From an uncultured Prevotella sp. (GTDB lineage: Bacteria > Bacteroidota > Bacteroidia > Bacteroidales > Bacteroidaceae): a stretch of DNA of 38,376 nucleotides. The first letter of the stretch is position 1; each line of letters starts with the position of its first letter. Shown piece by piece: positions 1-7,217 of the stretch. The stretch is from assembly GCA_900551055.1 (NCBI GenBank), contig URUK01000023.1:1-38376 (forward strand). Reading direction: 5' to 3'. Under the pieces are notes generated by a model. It made no database searches, was not told where the DNA came from, and worked only from the letters and a program-made list of their open reading frames with translations. The translations under genes were made by a program, and so were the position numbers.

Positions 1-284
1 CAAAAGATGGCATATAGAAGCCCCTCCCCCGCCCTCCCGAAGGGAGGGAGCTTGGAATGCTCTTGTCAATATGCTTTATTTGTCTTATCAGGCTTATTTG
101 TCCTATTCAGCTAATAGAACTTAATCTGTACTCGTTCCCAACCTTCTATAAGTGAGGGAGCTTGATTACTATTCCTCAATCAGTCACAATTGAGGCACTT
201 GGTAATCGTCATGCCGCGCTGCGACGCGGCATGACGATTACCGTTTTACGTTTATATCTGCTTATTCTCCACGCATTGTAAACC
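1..284. repeat. Intergenic repeat island left of metF
   Basis: No gene is supported here. From left to right it holds a fragment of the family A hairpin (CAAAAGATGGCATAT, 1-15), a GGGAGGG palindrome of family B (about 25-56), AT-rich family C repeats such as CTTATCAGGCTTATTTGTCC (about 70-120), a partial family B copy (about 150-163) and a perfect inverted repeat (201-242). The stretch GGGAGGGAGCTTGGAATGCT recurs inverted near 5297-5320, so families B and C appear to travel together. Confidence 0.7.
201..242. repeat. 18-bp perfect inverted repeat downstream of metF
   Basis: Arms 201-218 and 225-242 are perfect reverse complements around a 6-base loop. The outer ends read GGTAATC and GATTACC, the same motif that forms the inner ends of the longer inverted repeats at 11256-11361 and 25943-26043. 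It lies 43 bases beyond the metF stop, so it may fold at the 3' end of the metH-metF transcript, but no T-tract follows on the minus strand. Confidence 0.7.
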
Positions 285-1199
285 TCAGAAACATTCTTTG
301 AGTATCTCGACGATGTTCTTCGGCTTGCCCATAGTGTAGAAATGAACCACCTGGACGCCGTGTGCGAGCAGGTCCTTGCACTGCATCGTACACCATTCCG
401 TGCCCGTGCGGTAAGCCTTCTCCTTGTCGTCGCCGGCCTTGCGCATGGCCTCTGAAAGCTCCAAGGGTATGTCGAGCGAGAACGCTTCGGGCAGCAATGT
501 GAGCTGCCTGACGGTCGACAGCGGCTTCAGTCCCGGTATTATGGGCACCGTTATGCCGGCCTCGCGGCACAGGCGGACGTAGTTGTAATACACGTTGTTG
601 TCGAAGAACATCTGCGTTATCACGTAGTCGGCGCCTGCGTCAACCTTTTTCTTCAGGTTGGCGATGTCGGTCTCGATGTTCGGAGCTTCGAAGTGCTTTT
701 CCGGGTAGCCGCCCACGCCAATGGAAAAGAAACCGTCAAACCGGCTGATTGCCTCCACAAGCTCGCTTGCGTAGCGGTAACCGCCAGGCTCGGGGGTGAA
801 CCTCTTTTCGCCTACTATCGAGTCGCCGCGTAGCGCCATGACGTTGCTTATGCCCATGAAGCGCAGGTCGTGCAGCTCGCTGTCTATCTTTTCGGCCGTC
901 GCTCCGCCGCAGATGATGTGCGGAACGGTCTCCACGTCATACTCCGCCATTATCGCTCCGCACACCGCCACCTCGCTTACGCGGTTTCTCACGAGGTGCT
1001 TCGAGTACGTGCCGTCGGGCATTCCGCGGTATTCGTACTCGTCCCTGTGGCAGGTAACGTTGATGTATTTCGGGCTGAACTCCATGAACGGCCTTATCGA
1101 CTCGACAAGTTCCTGCTTGGTTAGGCCCTTCAGCGGCGGTACAATCTCCAATGAGGGGAATGCCTGTCCGCCTTTTGCCAGTATCTCGCTGATTTTCAT
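285..1199 (-). CDS. metF: Methylenetetrahydrofolate reductase
   Basis: This is a cytoplasmic FAD enzyme that reduces 5,10-methylene-THF to 5-methyl-THF, the methyl donor for the MetH encoded just upstream. The 304-residue protein starts MKISEILAKGGQAFPSLEIV and ends NIVEILKECF. Family features include the early PSLEIVPP segment, MALRGDS, the GGYPEKHFEAPN segment that contacts folate/flavin, ITQMFFDN, and IIPGLKPLST. The frame is open up to 1256, but those 19 extra codons would run into metH, and MKISEIL matches the usual N-terminus, so the start is placed at 1199. It follows the metH stop by 22 bases on the same strand, so the two are almost certainly one operon. Confidence 0.95.
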   Translation of the reverse strand: MKISEILAKGGQAFPSLEIVPPLKGLTKQELVESIRPFMEFSPKYINVTCHRDEYEYRGMPDGTYSKHLVRNRVSEVAVCGAIMAEYDVETVPHIICGGATAEKIDSELHDLRFMGISNVMALRGDSIVGEKRFTPEPGGYRYASELVEAISRFDGFFSIGVGGYPEKHFEAPNIETDIANLKKKVDAGADYVITQMFFDNNVYYNYVRLCREAGITVPIIPGLKPLSTVRQLTLLPEAFSLDIPLELSEAMRKAGDDKEKAYRTGTEWCTMQCKDLLAHGVQVVHFYTMGKPKNIVEILKECF

Positions 1200-1221
1200 A
1201 TTCGTTGCAATATTTATGTTG

Positions 1222-4200
1222 TTATTCGAGCAGATGCCCCAAGAAGAGGCGTGCATCGTCGGCAGTCATGCCGCGGCGGGCGGCATAATCGTCAATCTGT
1301 CGGCGTGAAATGCGCCGTATGTCGGGGTAGGTGGCGTCCTTGTGGATGAGCGCCAGACCGCAGATTGAGGCTTCCGGAGACATCGCGCAGCTGTCGGTCA
1401 GGGTGATGCCGAGCTTCTCCGGGCATGGCAGCAGCCGCAGTATGTCGCGCTTCAGCGTGTGGTCGGGACAGCTGGCGTAGCCTGCAGCAGGCTTTATGAG
1501 CCGCCAGCCTTCGCCCTGCGGCACGTCTTTGGCTATCTGTGCGTCAAGCCATAGTGACACGGCTTCGGCCAAGGTGTTAATCACCGAGCGTTCCAACAAG
1601 CCGCCGTAGCCGTCGTCATGGCCGTCGTCGGCTGTGCTTCCGCCGCGCGTCTTGTCAACGCTGACGGCGAAAACTCCAACTGGCGACGTGAAGCCAAGAC
1701 CCTTTCCGGGCACGAAGTCGTACAACGACAGGCACACGCCGGCGTCCTCATGCTGTGCCGTCGGCCTTTCCTGGCGCAGCATAGGCAGGCGTTCCGTGCC
1801 GCCGCCGGCCGTGTTCAGGCATATACAATCGTCGTCAGTGAACGCGCCGAACCACTTTGTCCCTACCGTAATACGGCATCCGCCGTCCGCCCTGAAGCGG
1901 CTAATCACCGCCTCGGCGTCGCTCCGCAGGGCTGCCAGTTCGGGCGTGTCGCCCTGCAACTTGCCGTACTTCACGTTCCATGCGGTGTAAAACATCTTCC
2001 AATCGAAGTAGGGCAGCACCTCGTCTATACTTATCTCGCCCACCTGAATGTCGCCCGGCGCGGCGTGGTTGAAGTATCTTTCCGGCGCGAAAGTCGGCTT
2101 TTTATTGGCTGTCTCGCCAGCGGACGGTCTGCCGTTCTTGTCGTAAAGCGAGCGCAGACGTGCCTGTGCGGCGTGCTCTTCACGCTCGAACGCGTCGCGG
2201 TCAATCATCAGCTGCTTTGCCTTCACTGCGCTGTCGGACGCATCCGAGCCGTAGAACACGTGGCCGTAGAGTGGCGCGAGCTTTACGGCGGTGTGCAGTG
2301 CGGAGGTAGTTGCGCCGCCTATGAGCAGGGGAGTGCTCATCTCCCTGCGTTCCATCTCGCGGCAAAGCTCCTCCATCTGGTACAGCGACGGCGTGATAAG
2401 GCCGCTCACCGCCACGATGTCGGCATGCTCCCTGATGGCCGTTTCGAGTATTTTCTCCTTGTCAACCATCACTCCGAGGTCGGTAACTTCAAACCCGTTG
2501 CAGCCCAACACTATTGCGGTTATGTTCTTTCCGATGTCGTGAACGTCGCCTTTTACGGTCGCGATGACTACCTTCGGCCGTGCCGTTGACTGCCGTCCGG
2601 CGGCCTGCGTGGCGGTGTCGTGCCCGTCTTCCATGTATGGTTGGAGTATGTCAACGGCCTCTTTCATCACCTTTGCCGACTTGACTACCTGCGGAAGGAA
2701 CATCTTTCCGCCGCCGAACAGCTCGCCGACGCGCTTCATTCCGTCCATCAGAGGTCCTTCGATGATGGCCACGGCGGTGCCGTATGTGGCGAGACAAGCC
2801 GTCAGGCAGTCGGCCAGACCGTCGGACTTGCCCTTCACCAAGGCTTCGGCCACGCGATCTCCGGGGGTCAACGTTTCGCCGGAATGCGCCATTTCACCGT
2901 TTCCTTGGCCTGTTGTGGGTGCGCCGTCGGCGGCTTCTTGCGCCTTGGCTTTTGCCTCGGCTATCTCACGCGCCTTGTCAATAAGCCTCTCGGTTGCGCC
3001 CTTGTCGGTGTTGAAAATCACGTCTTCGACACATCGGAGCAGGGCAGGTTCGATGTCGTCATATATCTGGAGCATGCCCGGATTGACGATGGCCATGTCC
3101 AAGCCGGCCTTTATCGCGTGGTAGAGAAACGCCGAGTGCATGGCCTCGCGCACTGCGTTGTTGCCGCGGAAGGCGAACGAAAGGTTTGACACTCCGCCCG
3201 AAGTGAGCGCCCCGGGCAGGTTGTTTTTTATCCATTCCACCGCCTTAATGAAGTCGGCGGCATACAAGGCATGCTCCTCGATGCCGGTGCCTATGGCGAG
3301 AACGTTCACGTCGAAGATGATGTCTTGCGGCGGAATGCCGGCCTGTTTGGTGAGCAGTCGGTATGCGCGCGAACATATTTCTGTCTTCCGCTGGAATGTG
3401 GTTGCCTGACCTTCCTCGTCGAACGCCATGACGACCATTGCCGCCCCGAGCCGCCTTATCTCCCTTGCTTTGGCGAGGAAGGCGTCTTCACCCTCCTTTA
3501 GACTTATGGAGTTGACTATGCACTTGCCCTGAGCGTTCTTCAGTCCGGTGACGATTGTGTCCCAGTGTGACGAGTCAATCATGAGCGCGGCGCGTGCAAC
3601 GGCCGGGTCGTTGGATATGTATCGCAGGAATTTTCCTATTTCATCGGTGCTGTCGAGCATGGCGTCGTCCATGTTGATGTCGATGATGTCGGCACCGTTC
3701 TCAATCTGTCCGGCGGCCACGCGCAGTGCTTCGGCATAGTCGCCGGCGGCTATCAGCCTTGCGAACTTGCGCGAACCGGCCACGTTGGTGCGTTCGCCCA
3801 CGTTGGTGAAGTTGCGCGTCGCCAGGTCGATGCTTACCGTTTCAAGTCCGCTGACGGTAAGAACGGGGCGACTGTCAGCGCAGCCTTGCATGGCGGCGTG
3901 GCGCGGACGGCAGTCCTTTATGGCACCGGCCATTGCTCGGATGTATTCGGGTGTGGTACCGCAACATCCTCCGGCAATGTCTATAAGGCCGTCGGCTGCC
4001 ATGCGCCTCATGTTTTCCGCCATTTCATCGGGCGTTTCATCGTAGTTCCCCATGCCGTCGGGCAGACCGGCGTTAGGGTGGCAGCTGACGGGGCAACGGG
4101 CAAAACCGGCCACTTCCTTGACGAGCGGATACATCTCGTCGGCACCGAGAGAGCAGTTCAGTCCGAACGCCGTGAGCGGATAATGGCTCACCGACGTGTA

Positions 4201-4962
4201 GAACGCCTCGAGCGTCTGGCCGGTCAGGGTGCGGCCGCTGCGGTCGCTTACCGACACCGATATCATGACTGGAAAACACCCGTCGGCGGACAGCCGCGCC
4301 GCAATGTCGGGTCGGCTGAATATCGTCTTGTCGTCAAGAAGCCGCTCGAGGGCGTACAGGGCGGCCTTGGCGTTGAGCGCGTCGAAGCACGTTTCGAGCA
4401 GCAGAAGGTCTGCGCCGCCCTCGATAAGTCCGCGTATCTGCTCGCCGTAAGCCTCCGCCATGCCGTCGAAGGTCACCGCCCGGAGCGACGGGTCGTCGAT
4501 ACTTGGCGACAGCGAGAGCGACTTTGACGTAGGCCCTATGCTCCCGGCGACGAATATCTGCCTGCCGCAGCCGCCGCGCATGGCCTCGTCTGCCGCCTCA
4601 CGTGCGAGCCTCGCGCCGTTGAAAGCCATGTCGTAGGCGAACGCGGCGCAGCCGTATTCCTCCTGCGCTATGCGGTTGGCGCCGAACGTGTTGGTCTCGA
4701 TGATGTCCGCTCCGGCGGCAATGTAGCCGGCGTGCAGGCTGCGTATGATGTCGGGCCGGGTCAGGTTGAGGCACTCGTTGTCGCCCTTCAGCTCTTTTGG
4801 ACATCCTGCGAGGACGCCCGAGCGGAAGTCGCTTTCGCCGAGGCCGAGCTTTTGCAGCATGGTGCCCGTTGCCCCGTCGAGCATCAGGATGCGTCCGCCT
4901 GCCAGCGCTTCGGCGACGGTTTTCGGTTCAAACGGCTTGTCTTTGTCTGGAGCGATGTTCAT
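1222..4962 (-). CDS. metH: Cobalamin-dependent methionine synthase, full length
   Basis: It transfers the methyl group of 5-methyl-THF to homocysteine through cobalamin, giving methionine and THF. All four modules are present in 1246 residues. The homocysteine domain (about 20-350) has zinc ligands Cys270, Cys333 and Cys334 (GGCCGTTPEY). The pterin-binding domain is at about 385-640 (NVGERTNVAGSRKF). The B12 cap and Rossmann domain (about 700-900) has DVHDIGKN with axial His808. The reactivation domain (about 960-1246) has the AdoMet-site segment KPAAGYASCPDH near 1157-1168, where the usual Arg before Pro is Lys. A Gly/Ala/Thr-rich linker (about 670-700) precedes the cap. First gene of metH-metF, transcribed away from the SpmAB-like gene. 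The leader is too short to hold a cobalamin riboswitch. Confidence 0.97.
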   Translation of the reverse strand: MNIAPDKDKPFEPKTVAEALAGGRILMLDGATGTMLQKLGLGESDFRSGVLAGCPKELKGDNECLNLTRPDIIRSLHAGYIAAGADIIETNTFGANRIAQEEYGCAAFAYDMAFNGARLAREAADEAMRGGCGRQIFVAGSIGPTSKSLSLSPSIDDPSLRAVTFDGMAEAYGEQIRGLIEGGADLLLLETCFDALNAKAALYALERLLDDKTIFSRPDIAARLSADGCFPVMISVSVSDRSGRTLTGQTLEAFYTSVSHYPLTAFGLNCSLGADEMYPLVKEVAGFARCPVSCHPNAGLPDGMGNYDETPDEMAENMRRMAADGLIDIAGGCCGTTPEYIRAMAGAIKDCRPRHAAMQGCADSRPVLTVSGLETVSIDLATRNFTNVGERTNVAGSRKFARLIAAGDYAEALRVAAGQIENGADIIDINMDDAMLDSTDEIGKFLRYISNDPAVARAALMIDSSHWDTIVTGLKNAQGKCIVNSISLKEGEDAFLAKAREIRRLGAAMVVMAFDEEGQATTFQRKTEICSRAYRLLTKQAGIPPQDIIFDVNVLAIGTGIEEHALYAADFIKAVEWIKNNLPGALTSGGVSNLSFAFRGNNAVREAMHSAFLYHAIKAGLDMAIVNPGMLQIYDDIEPALLRCVEDVIFNTDKGATERLIDKAREIAEAKAKAQEAADGAPTTGQGNGEMAHSGETLTPGDRVAEALVKGKSDGLADCLTACLATYGTAVAIIEGPLMDGMKRVGELFGGGKMFLPQVVKSAKVMKEAVDILQPYMEDGHDTATQAAGRQSTARPKVVIATVKGDVHDIGKNITAIVLGCNGFEVTDLGVMVDKEKILETAIREHADIVAVSGLITPSLYQMEELCREMERREMSTPLLIGGATTSALHTAVKLAPLYGHVFYGSDASDSAVKAKQLMIDRDAFEREEHAAQARLRSLYDKNGRPSAGETANKKPTFAPERYFNHAAPGDIQVGEISIDEVLPYFDWKMFYTAWNVKYGKLQGDTPELAALRSDAEAVISRFRADGGCRITVGTKWFGAFTDDDCICLNTAGGGTERLPMLRQERPTAQHEDAGVCLSLYDFVPGKGLGFTSPVGVFAVSVDKTRGGSTADDGHDDGYGGLLERSVINTLAEAVSLWLDAQIAKDVPQGEGWRLIKPAAGYASCPDHTLKRDILRLLPCPEKLGITLTDSCAMSPEASICGLALIHKDATYPDIRRISRRQIDDYAARRGMTADDARLFLGHLLE

Positions 4963-4992
4963 TTTCTGTAAGTGTTTTCAGTTTATTTAGTG

Positions 4993-5000
4993 CAAAGATA
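4993..5000 (-). promoter_or_regulatory. Bacteroidota -7 element for metH
   Basis: On the minus strand this reads TATCTTTG, a full match to the Bacteroidota TAnnTTTG element, about 30 bases before the metH ATG. A TTG lies about 23 bases further upstream, slightly more than the ideal 19-21, so the -33 assignment is weak. Confidence 0.6.
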
Positions 5001-5059
5001 GTGCAAAAACACGATATAAGTTGCAATTTGTTTGAAAATAGCTGAAAATACTTTGTATT

Positions 5060-5340
5060 CCAAAACGTGGCTTTTTGCATTGCAAAAGATGGCATATTGC
5101 GTGACAAAAGGGCACCTTTTACAAGGCGGTTGACGGTCTTTTTGAAAGCCGGCCATTGCCGGCTTTCAAATCTATTGGCCCTATCGGGCTTATCTGTCCT
5201 ATTGTTTAATAGGACAAATGGGGTTGATAGGACTGATAAACCTTACCCTTTAATAGGACAAATGGGGCGGATAAGCCAGATAAGCCAAATAAAAAAGCAT
5301 TCCAAGCTCCCTCCCTTGGGGAGGGTTGGGGTGGGTTTGT
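5060..5340. repeat. Intergenic repeat island between metH and the SpmAB-like gene
   Basis: The 546-base divergent gap (4963-5508) has no supported gene. It holds the metH promoter, family A repeat material at 5060-5125 (TTTGCATTGCAAAAGATGGC), a perfect 13-base stem with a 4-base loop at 5141-5170, family C repeats at about 5170-5290 including the small palindrome GTCCTATTGTTTAATAGGAC, and a family B GGGAGGG palindrome at 5303-5338. Short open frames across it consist only of repeat sequence and are not annotated. Confidence 0.7.
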
Positions 5341-5352
5341 CATTTTCATTTT

Positions 5353-5504
5353 CTTTTATTTTGCATTTGCCTTAACGGCGACTTACAGTTCGCTCGGCTT
5401 GCACTATCCTTGGATAAGATAGGCTTCGCCTCGGAAATGAAAATAAAATTTCGTTTCACTCTCTTTTATTTTGCATTTCGCTCGGCTTGCACTATCTTTG
5501 CAAA
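5353..5504 (+). repeat. Tandem promoter-bearing repeat upstream of the SpmAB-like gene
   Basis: Two copies of a unit beginning CTTTTATTTTGCATTT start at 5353 and 5463, 110 bases apart. Each contains CGCTCGGCTTGCACTAT. Copy 1 carries a 22-base insertion at 5369-5390 that copy 2 lacks. The same unit, with the same 22-base module at the same place in its first copy, occurs upstream of gpmI (11537-11783). The -7 element of copy 1 is degenerate (TATCCTTG, 5405-5412); that of copy 2 is perfect. Confidence 0.8.
5470..5500 (+). promoter_or_regulatory. Promoter of the SpmAB-like gene
   Basis: TTTG (5470-5473), a 19-base spacer, then TATCTTTG (5493-5500): an exact Bacteroidota promoter. The ATG of the gene is at 5509, only 8 bases past the -7 element, so the mRNA should be leaderless or nearly so. 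Confidence 0.75.
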
Positions 5505-5508
5505 TTGT

Positions 5509-6738
5509 ATGGTATTGAACTATATTTGGATAGCGTTTTTCCTCATCGCGTTCGTAGTAGGACTGGCGAGGCTGCTCTTCATGGGCGACACCGAGGTGTT
5601 TCCGGCCATGATGAACTCCACGTTCTCGTCGGCCAAGACGGCCTTCGAGATTTCACTCGGGCTAACGGGCGTGCTGTCGCTGTGGCTCGGCGTGATGAAG
5701 ATTGGCGAGCGCGGAGGCGTTGTCAACGCCTTGGCAAGGGTGCTAAGCCCCGTGTTCACAAAGCTGTTCCCGGACATACCGAAGGGCCATCCGGCCACAG
5801 GTTCCATATTCATGAACATTGCGGCCAACATGCTCGGCCTTGACAACGCCGCCACTCCGATGGGACTGAAGGCCATGGAGCAGCTGCAGAGCCTTAATAA
5901 GAAGAAAGACACGGCCACCAACCCGATGATAATGTTCCTCGTGCTGAACACGTCGGGACTGACAATCATCCCCGTGTCAATCCTCGTCTACCGCGCACAG
6001 ATGGGTGCGGCGCAGCCTACCGACGTGTTCATACCCATACTTATAGCCACGTTCTTCTCAACCCTGGCGGGCGTGATAGCGACAAGCCTGTACCAGCGCA
6101 TCAACCTGCTGAACCGCACGATGCTGCTGACGCTCGGCGGAATGAGCCTGGCCGTGGCGGTGGTGATATGGCTTTTCGGCTCGATGGACAAGGAACGGAT
6201 GAACCTTGTGAGCACCTCGGCGGCCAACATACTGCTGATGTGCGTCATCGTGGGCTTCATTATAGCAGGCATGCGGAAGCGTGTGAACGTGTACGATGCC
6301 TTCATCGAAGGTGCGAAAGACGGCTTCACGACCGCCGTGCGCATAATACCTTACTTGGTGGCGATACTCGTTGGAATCGGCGTTTTCCGTGCTTCGGGCG
6401 CGATGGACGCCGTGGTTGACGGCATAGCGTGGGTGGTTGAGGCTTGCGGCGGCGACACTTCGTTCGTAGGTGCGCTGCCAACGGCTCTGATGAAGCCCCT
6501 CTCGGGCAGCGGCGCACGCGGCATGATGGTGGACGCGATGGCCACATACGGTGCCGACTCGTTCGTCGGCCGCCTAAGCTGCATCTTCCAAGGCTCAACC
6601 GACACGACGTTCTACATCCTCGCAGTGTACTTCGGCAGCGTGGGCATACGCTACACCCGGCACGCCGTAGCCTGCGGCCTGCTGGCCGATTTGGCAGGAG
6701 TAGCGGCGGCGATAGCAGTATGCTACCTTTTCTTTTAA
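5509..6738 (+). CDS. Fused SpmA/SpmB-like membrane protein with nucleoside-recognition (Gate) domains
   Basis: This is a polytopic inner-membrane protein of about 409 residues. The N-terminal half (about 1-200) resembles SpmA and the C-terminal half (about 230-409) resembles SpmB, each with a nucleoside-recognition/Gate domain. Typical segments are ATGSIFMNIAANMLGLDNAA, NPMIMFLVLNTSG, ALMKPLSGSGARGMM and QGSTDTTFYILAVYFGSVG. The start at 5509 (MVLNYIWIAFFL) is chosen because the frame upstream runs through the promoter repeat. In spore formers SpmA and SpmB are separate proteins needed for spore maturation; this organism is not expected to sporulate, so the role here, perhaps small-molecule transport, is unknown. 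The family call is firm and the function is not. Confidence 0.85.
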   Translation: MVLNYIWIAFFLIAFVVGLARLLFMGDTEVFPAMMNSTFSSAKTAFEISLGLTGVLSLWLGVMKIGERGGVVNALARVLSPVFTKLFPDIPKGHPATGSIFMNIAANMLGLDNAATPMGLKAMEQLQSLNKKKDTATNPMIMFLVLNTSGLTIIPVSILVYRAQMGAAQPTDVFIPILIATFFSTLAGVIATSLYQRINLLNRTMLLTLGGMSLAVAVVIWLFGSMDKERMNLVSTSAANILLMCVIVGFIIAGMRKRVNVYDAFIEGAKDGFTTAVRIIPYLVAILVGIGVFRASGAMDAVVDGIAWVVEACGGDTSFVGALPTALMKPLSGSGARGMMVDAMATYGADSFVGRLSCIFQGSTDTTFYILAVYFGSVGIRYTRHAVACGLLADLAGVAAAIAVCYLFF

Positions 6739-6770
6739 AGGTGAGAAGGTGAGAGGGTGAGAAGGTGAGA
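6739..6770 (+). repeat. GGTGAGAA repeat, left arm
   Basis: Four units of roughly GGTGAGA(A/G) sit directly after the stop codon of the SpmAB-like gene. The segment is the reverse complement of 7180-7211 with one mismatch, so the pair brackets the small four-helix-bundle gene. A related copy in this orientation lies at 8694-8730. Confidence 0.75.
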
Positions 6771-6802
6771 CAAGTCAGTTGGATGTGAGTAGTAATCTTT
6801 TT

Positions 6803-7159
6803 ATGATGTATCAGAAGAACACAATATTCCGGTTGAGCAAAAGTTTTGCGCTTAGGGCGATTAAATTATATAAATACCTGATAGAGGAAAAGCATGAATA
6901 CATCATGGCAAAGCAGGTTTATCGCTCCGGTACAAGCATTGGTGCGAACATCGCCGAGAGCCGTAACGCCCAAAGCAAAGCCGACTTCATAAACAAGTTG
7001 AGCATTGCATTGAAGGAAGCAGACGAAACGATGTATTGGTTGGAATTGCTGCACGAGTCGGAAAATATTGACGACAAGCAGTTCGAGTCAGTGGCAAATG
7101 ATTTGAATGTGATAATAGGAACATTAATAAGAATAATTAAAAAATTGAGAAATGGTTGA
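6803..7159 (+). CDS. Four-helix-bundle protein, 23S rRNA intervening-sequence (S23/IVP) family
   Basis: A 118-residue, highly helical protein of the family first found encoded in intervening sequences of 23S rRNA genes and related to the Avd accessory protein of diversity-generating retroelements. The signature lies in YRSGTSIGANIAESRNAQSK followed by ADFINKLSIALKEADETMYW. The frame opens earlier with a TTG at 6779, but the two ATGs at 6803 and 6806 fit the usual N-terminus. No Shine-Dalgarno or TAnnTTTG is visible. By eye the gene is clearly richer in A+T than its neighbours, and it is enclosed by inverted GGTGAGAA repeats, suggesting acquisition as a unit. The molecular function of stand-alone members is unknown; no reverse transcriptase or rRNA gene is nearby. 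Confidence 0.85.
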   Translation: MMYQKNTIFRLSKSFALRAIKLYKYLIEEKHEYIMAKQVYRSGTSIGANIAESRNAQSKADFINKLSIALKEADETMYWLELLHESENIDDKQFESVANDLNVIIGTLIRIIKKLRNG

Positions 7160-7179
7160 TTAGGCCGATTGGAGGTGTT

Positions 7180-7211
7180 TCTCACCTTCTCACCTTCTCA
7201 CCTTCTCACCT
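7180..7211 (-). repeat. GGTGAGAA repeat, right arm (inverted)
   Basis: The plus strand reads as repeated CTCACCTT units, the inverted copy of 6739-6770 (31 of 32 bases). It ends 6 bases before the flippase ATG, so any ribosome-binding sequence for the flippase would lie inside the repeat. Confidence 0.75.
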
Positions 7212-7217
7212 AAGACA

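Noticed and set aside
4963..5060. Cobalamin riboswitch ahead of metH
   Set aside because: The -7 element leaves a leader of only about 20-30 bases, too short for the aptamer, and no B12-box-like segment was recognised.
5067..5375. Small open frame in the metH-SpmAB gap
   Set aside because: It is translated entirely from repeat families A, C and B, with no promoter or ribosome-binding site.
6779..6802. Earlier TTG start for the four-helix-bundle protein
   Set aside because: Family members begin close to the KNTIFRLSKSF segment, and the ATGs at 6803/6806 fit this better. The extra residues look like read-through of non-coding sequence.
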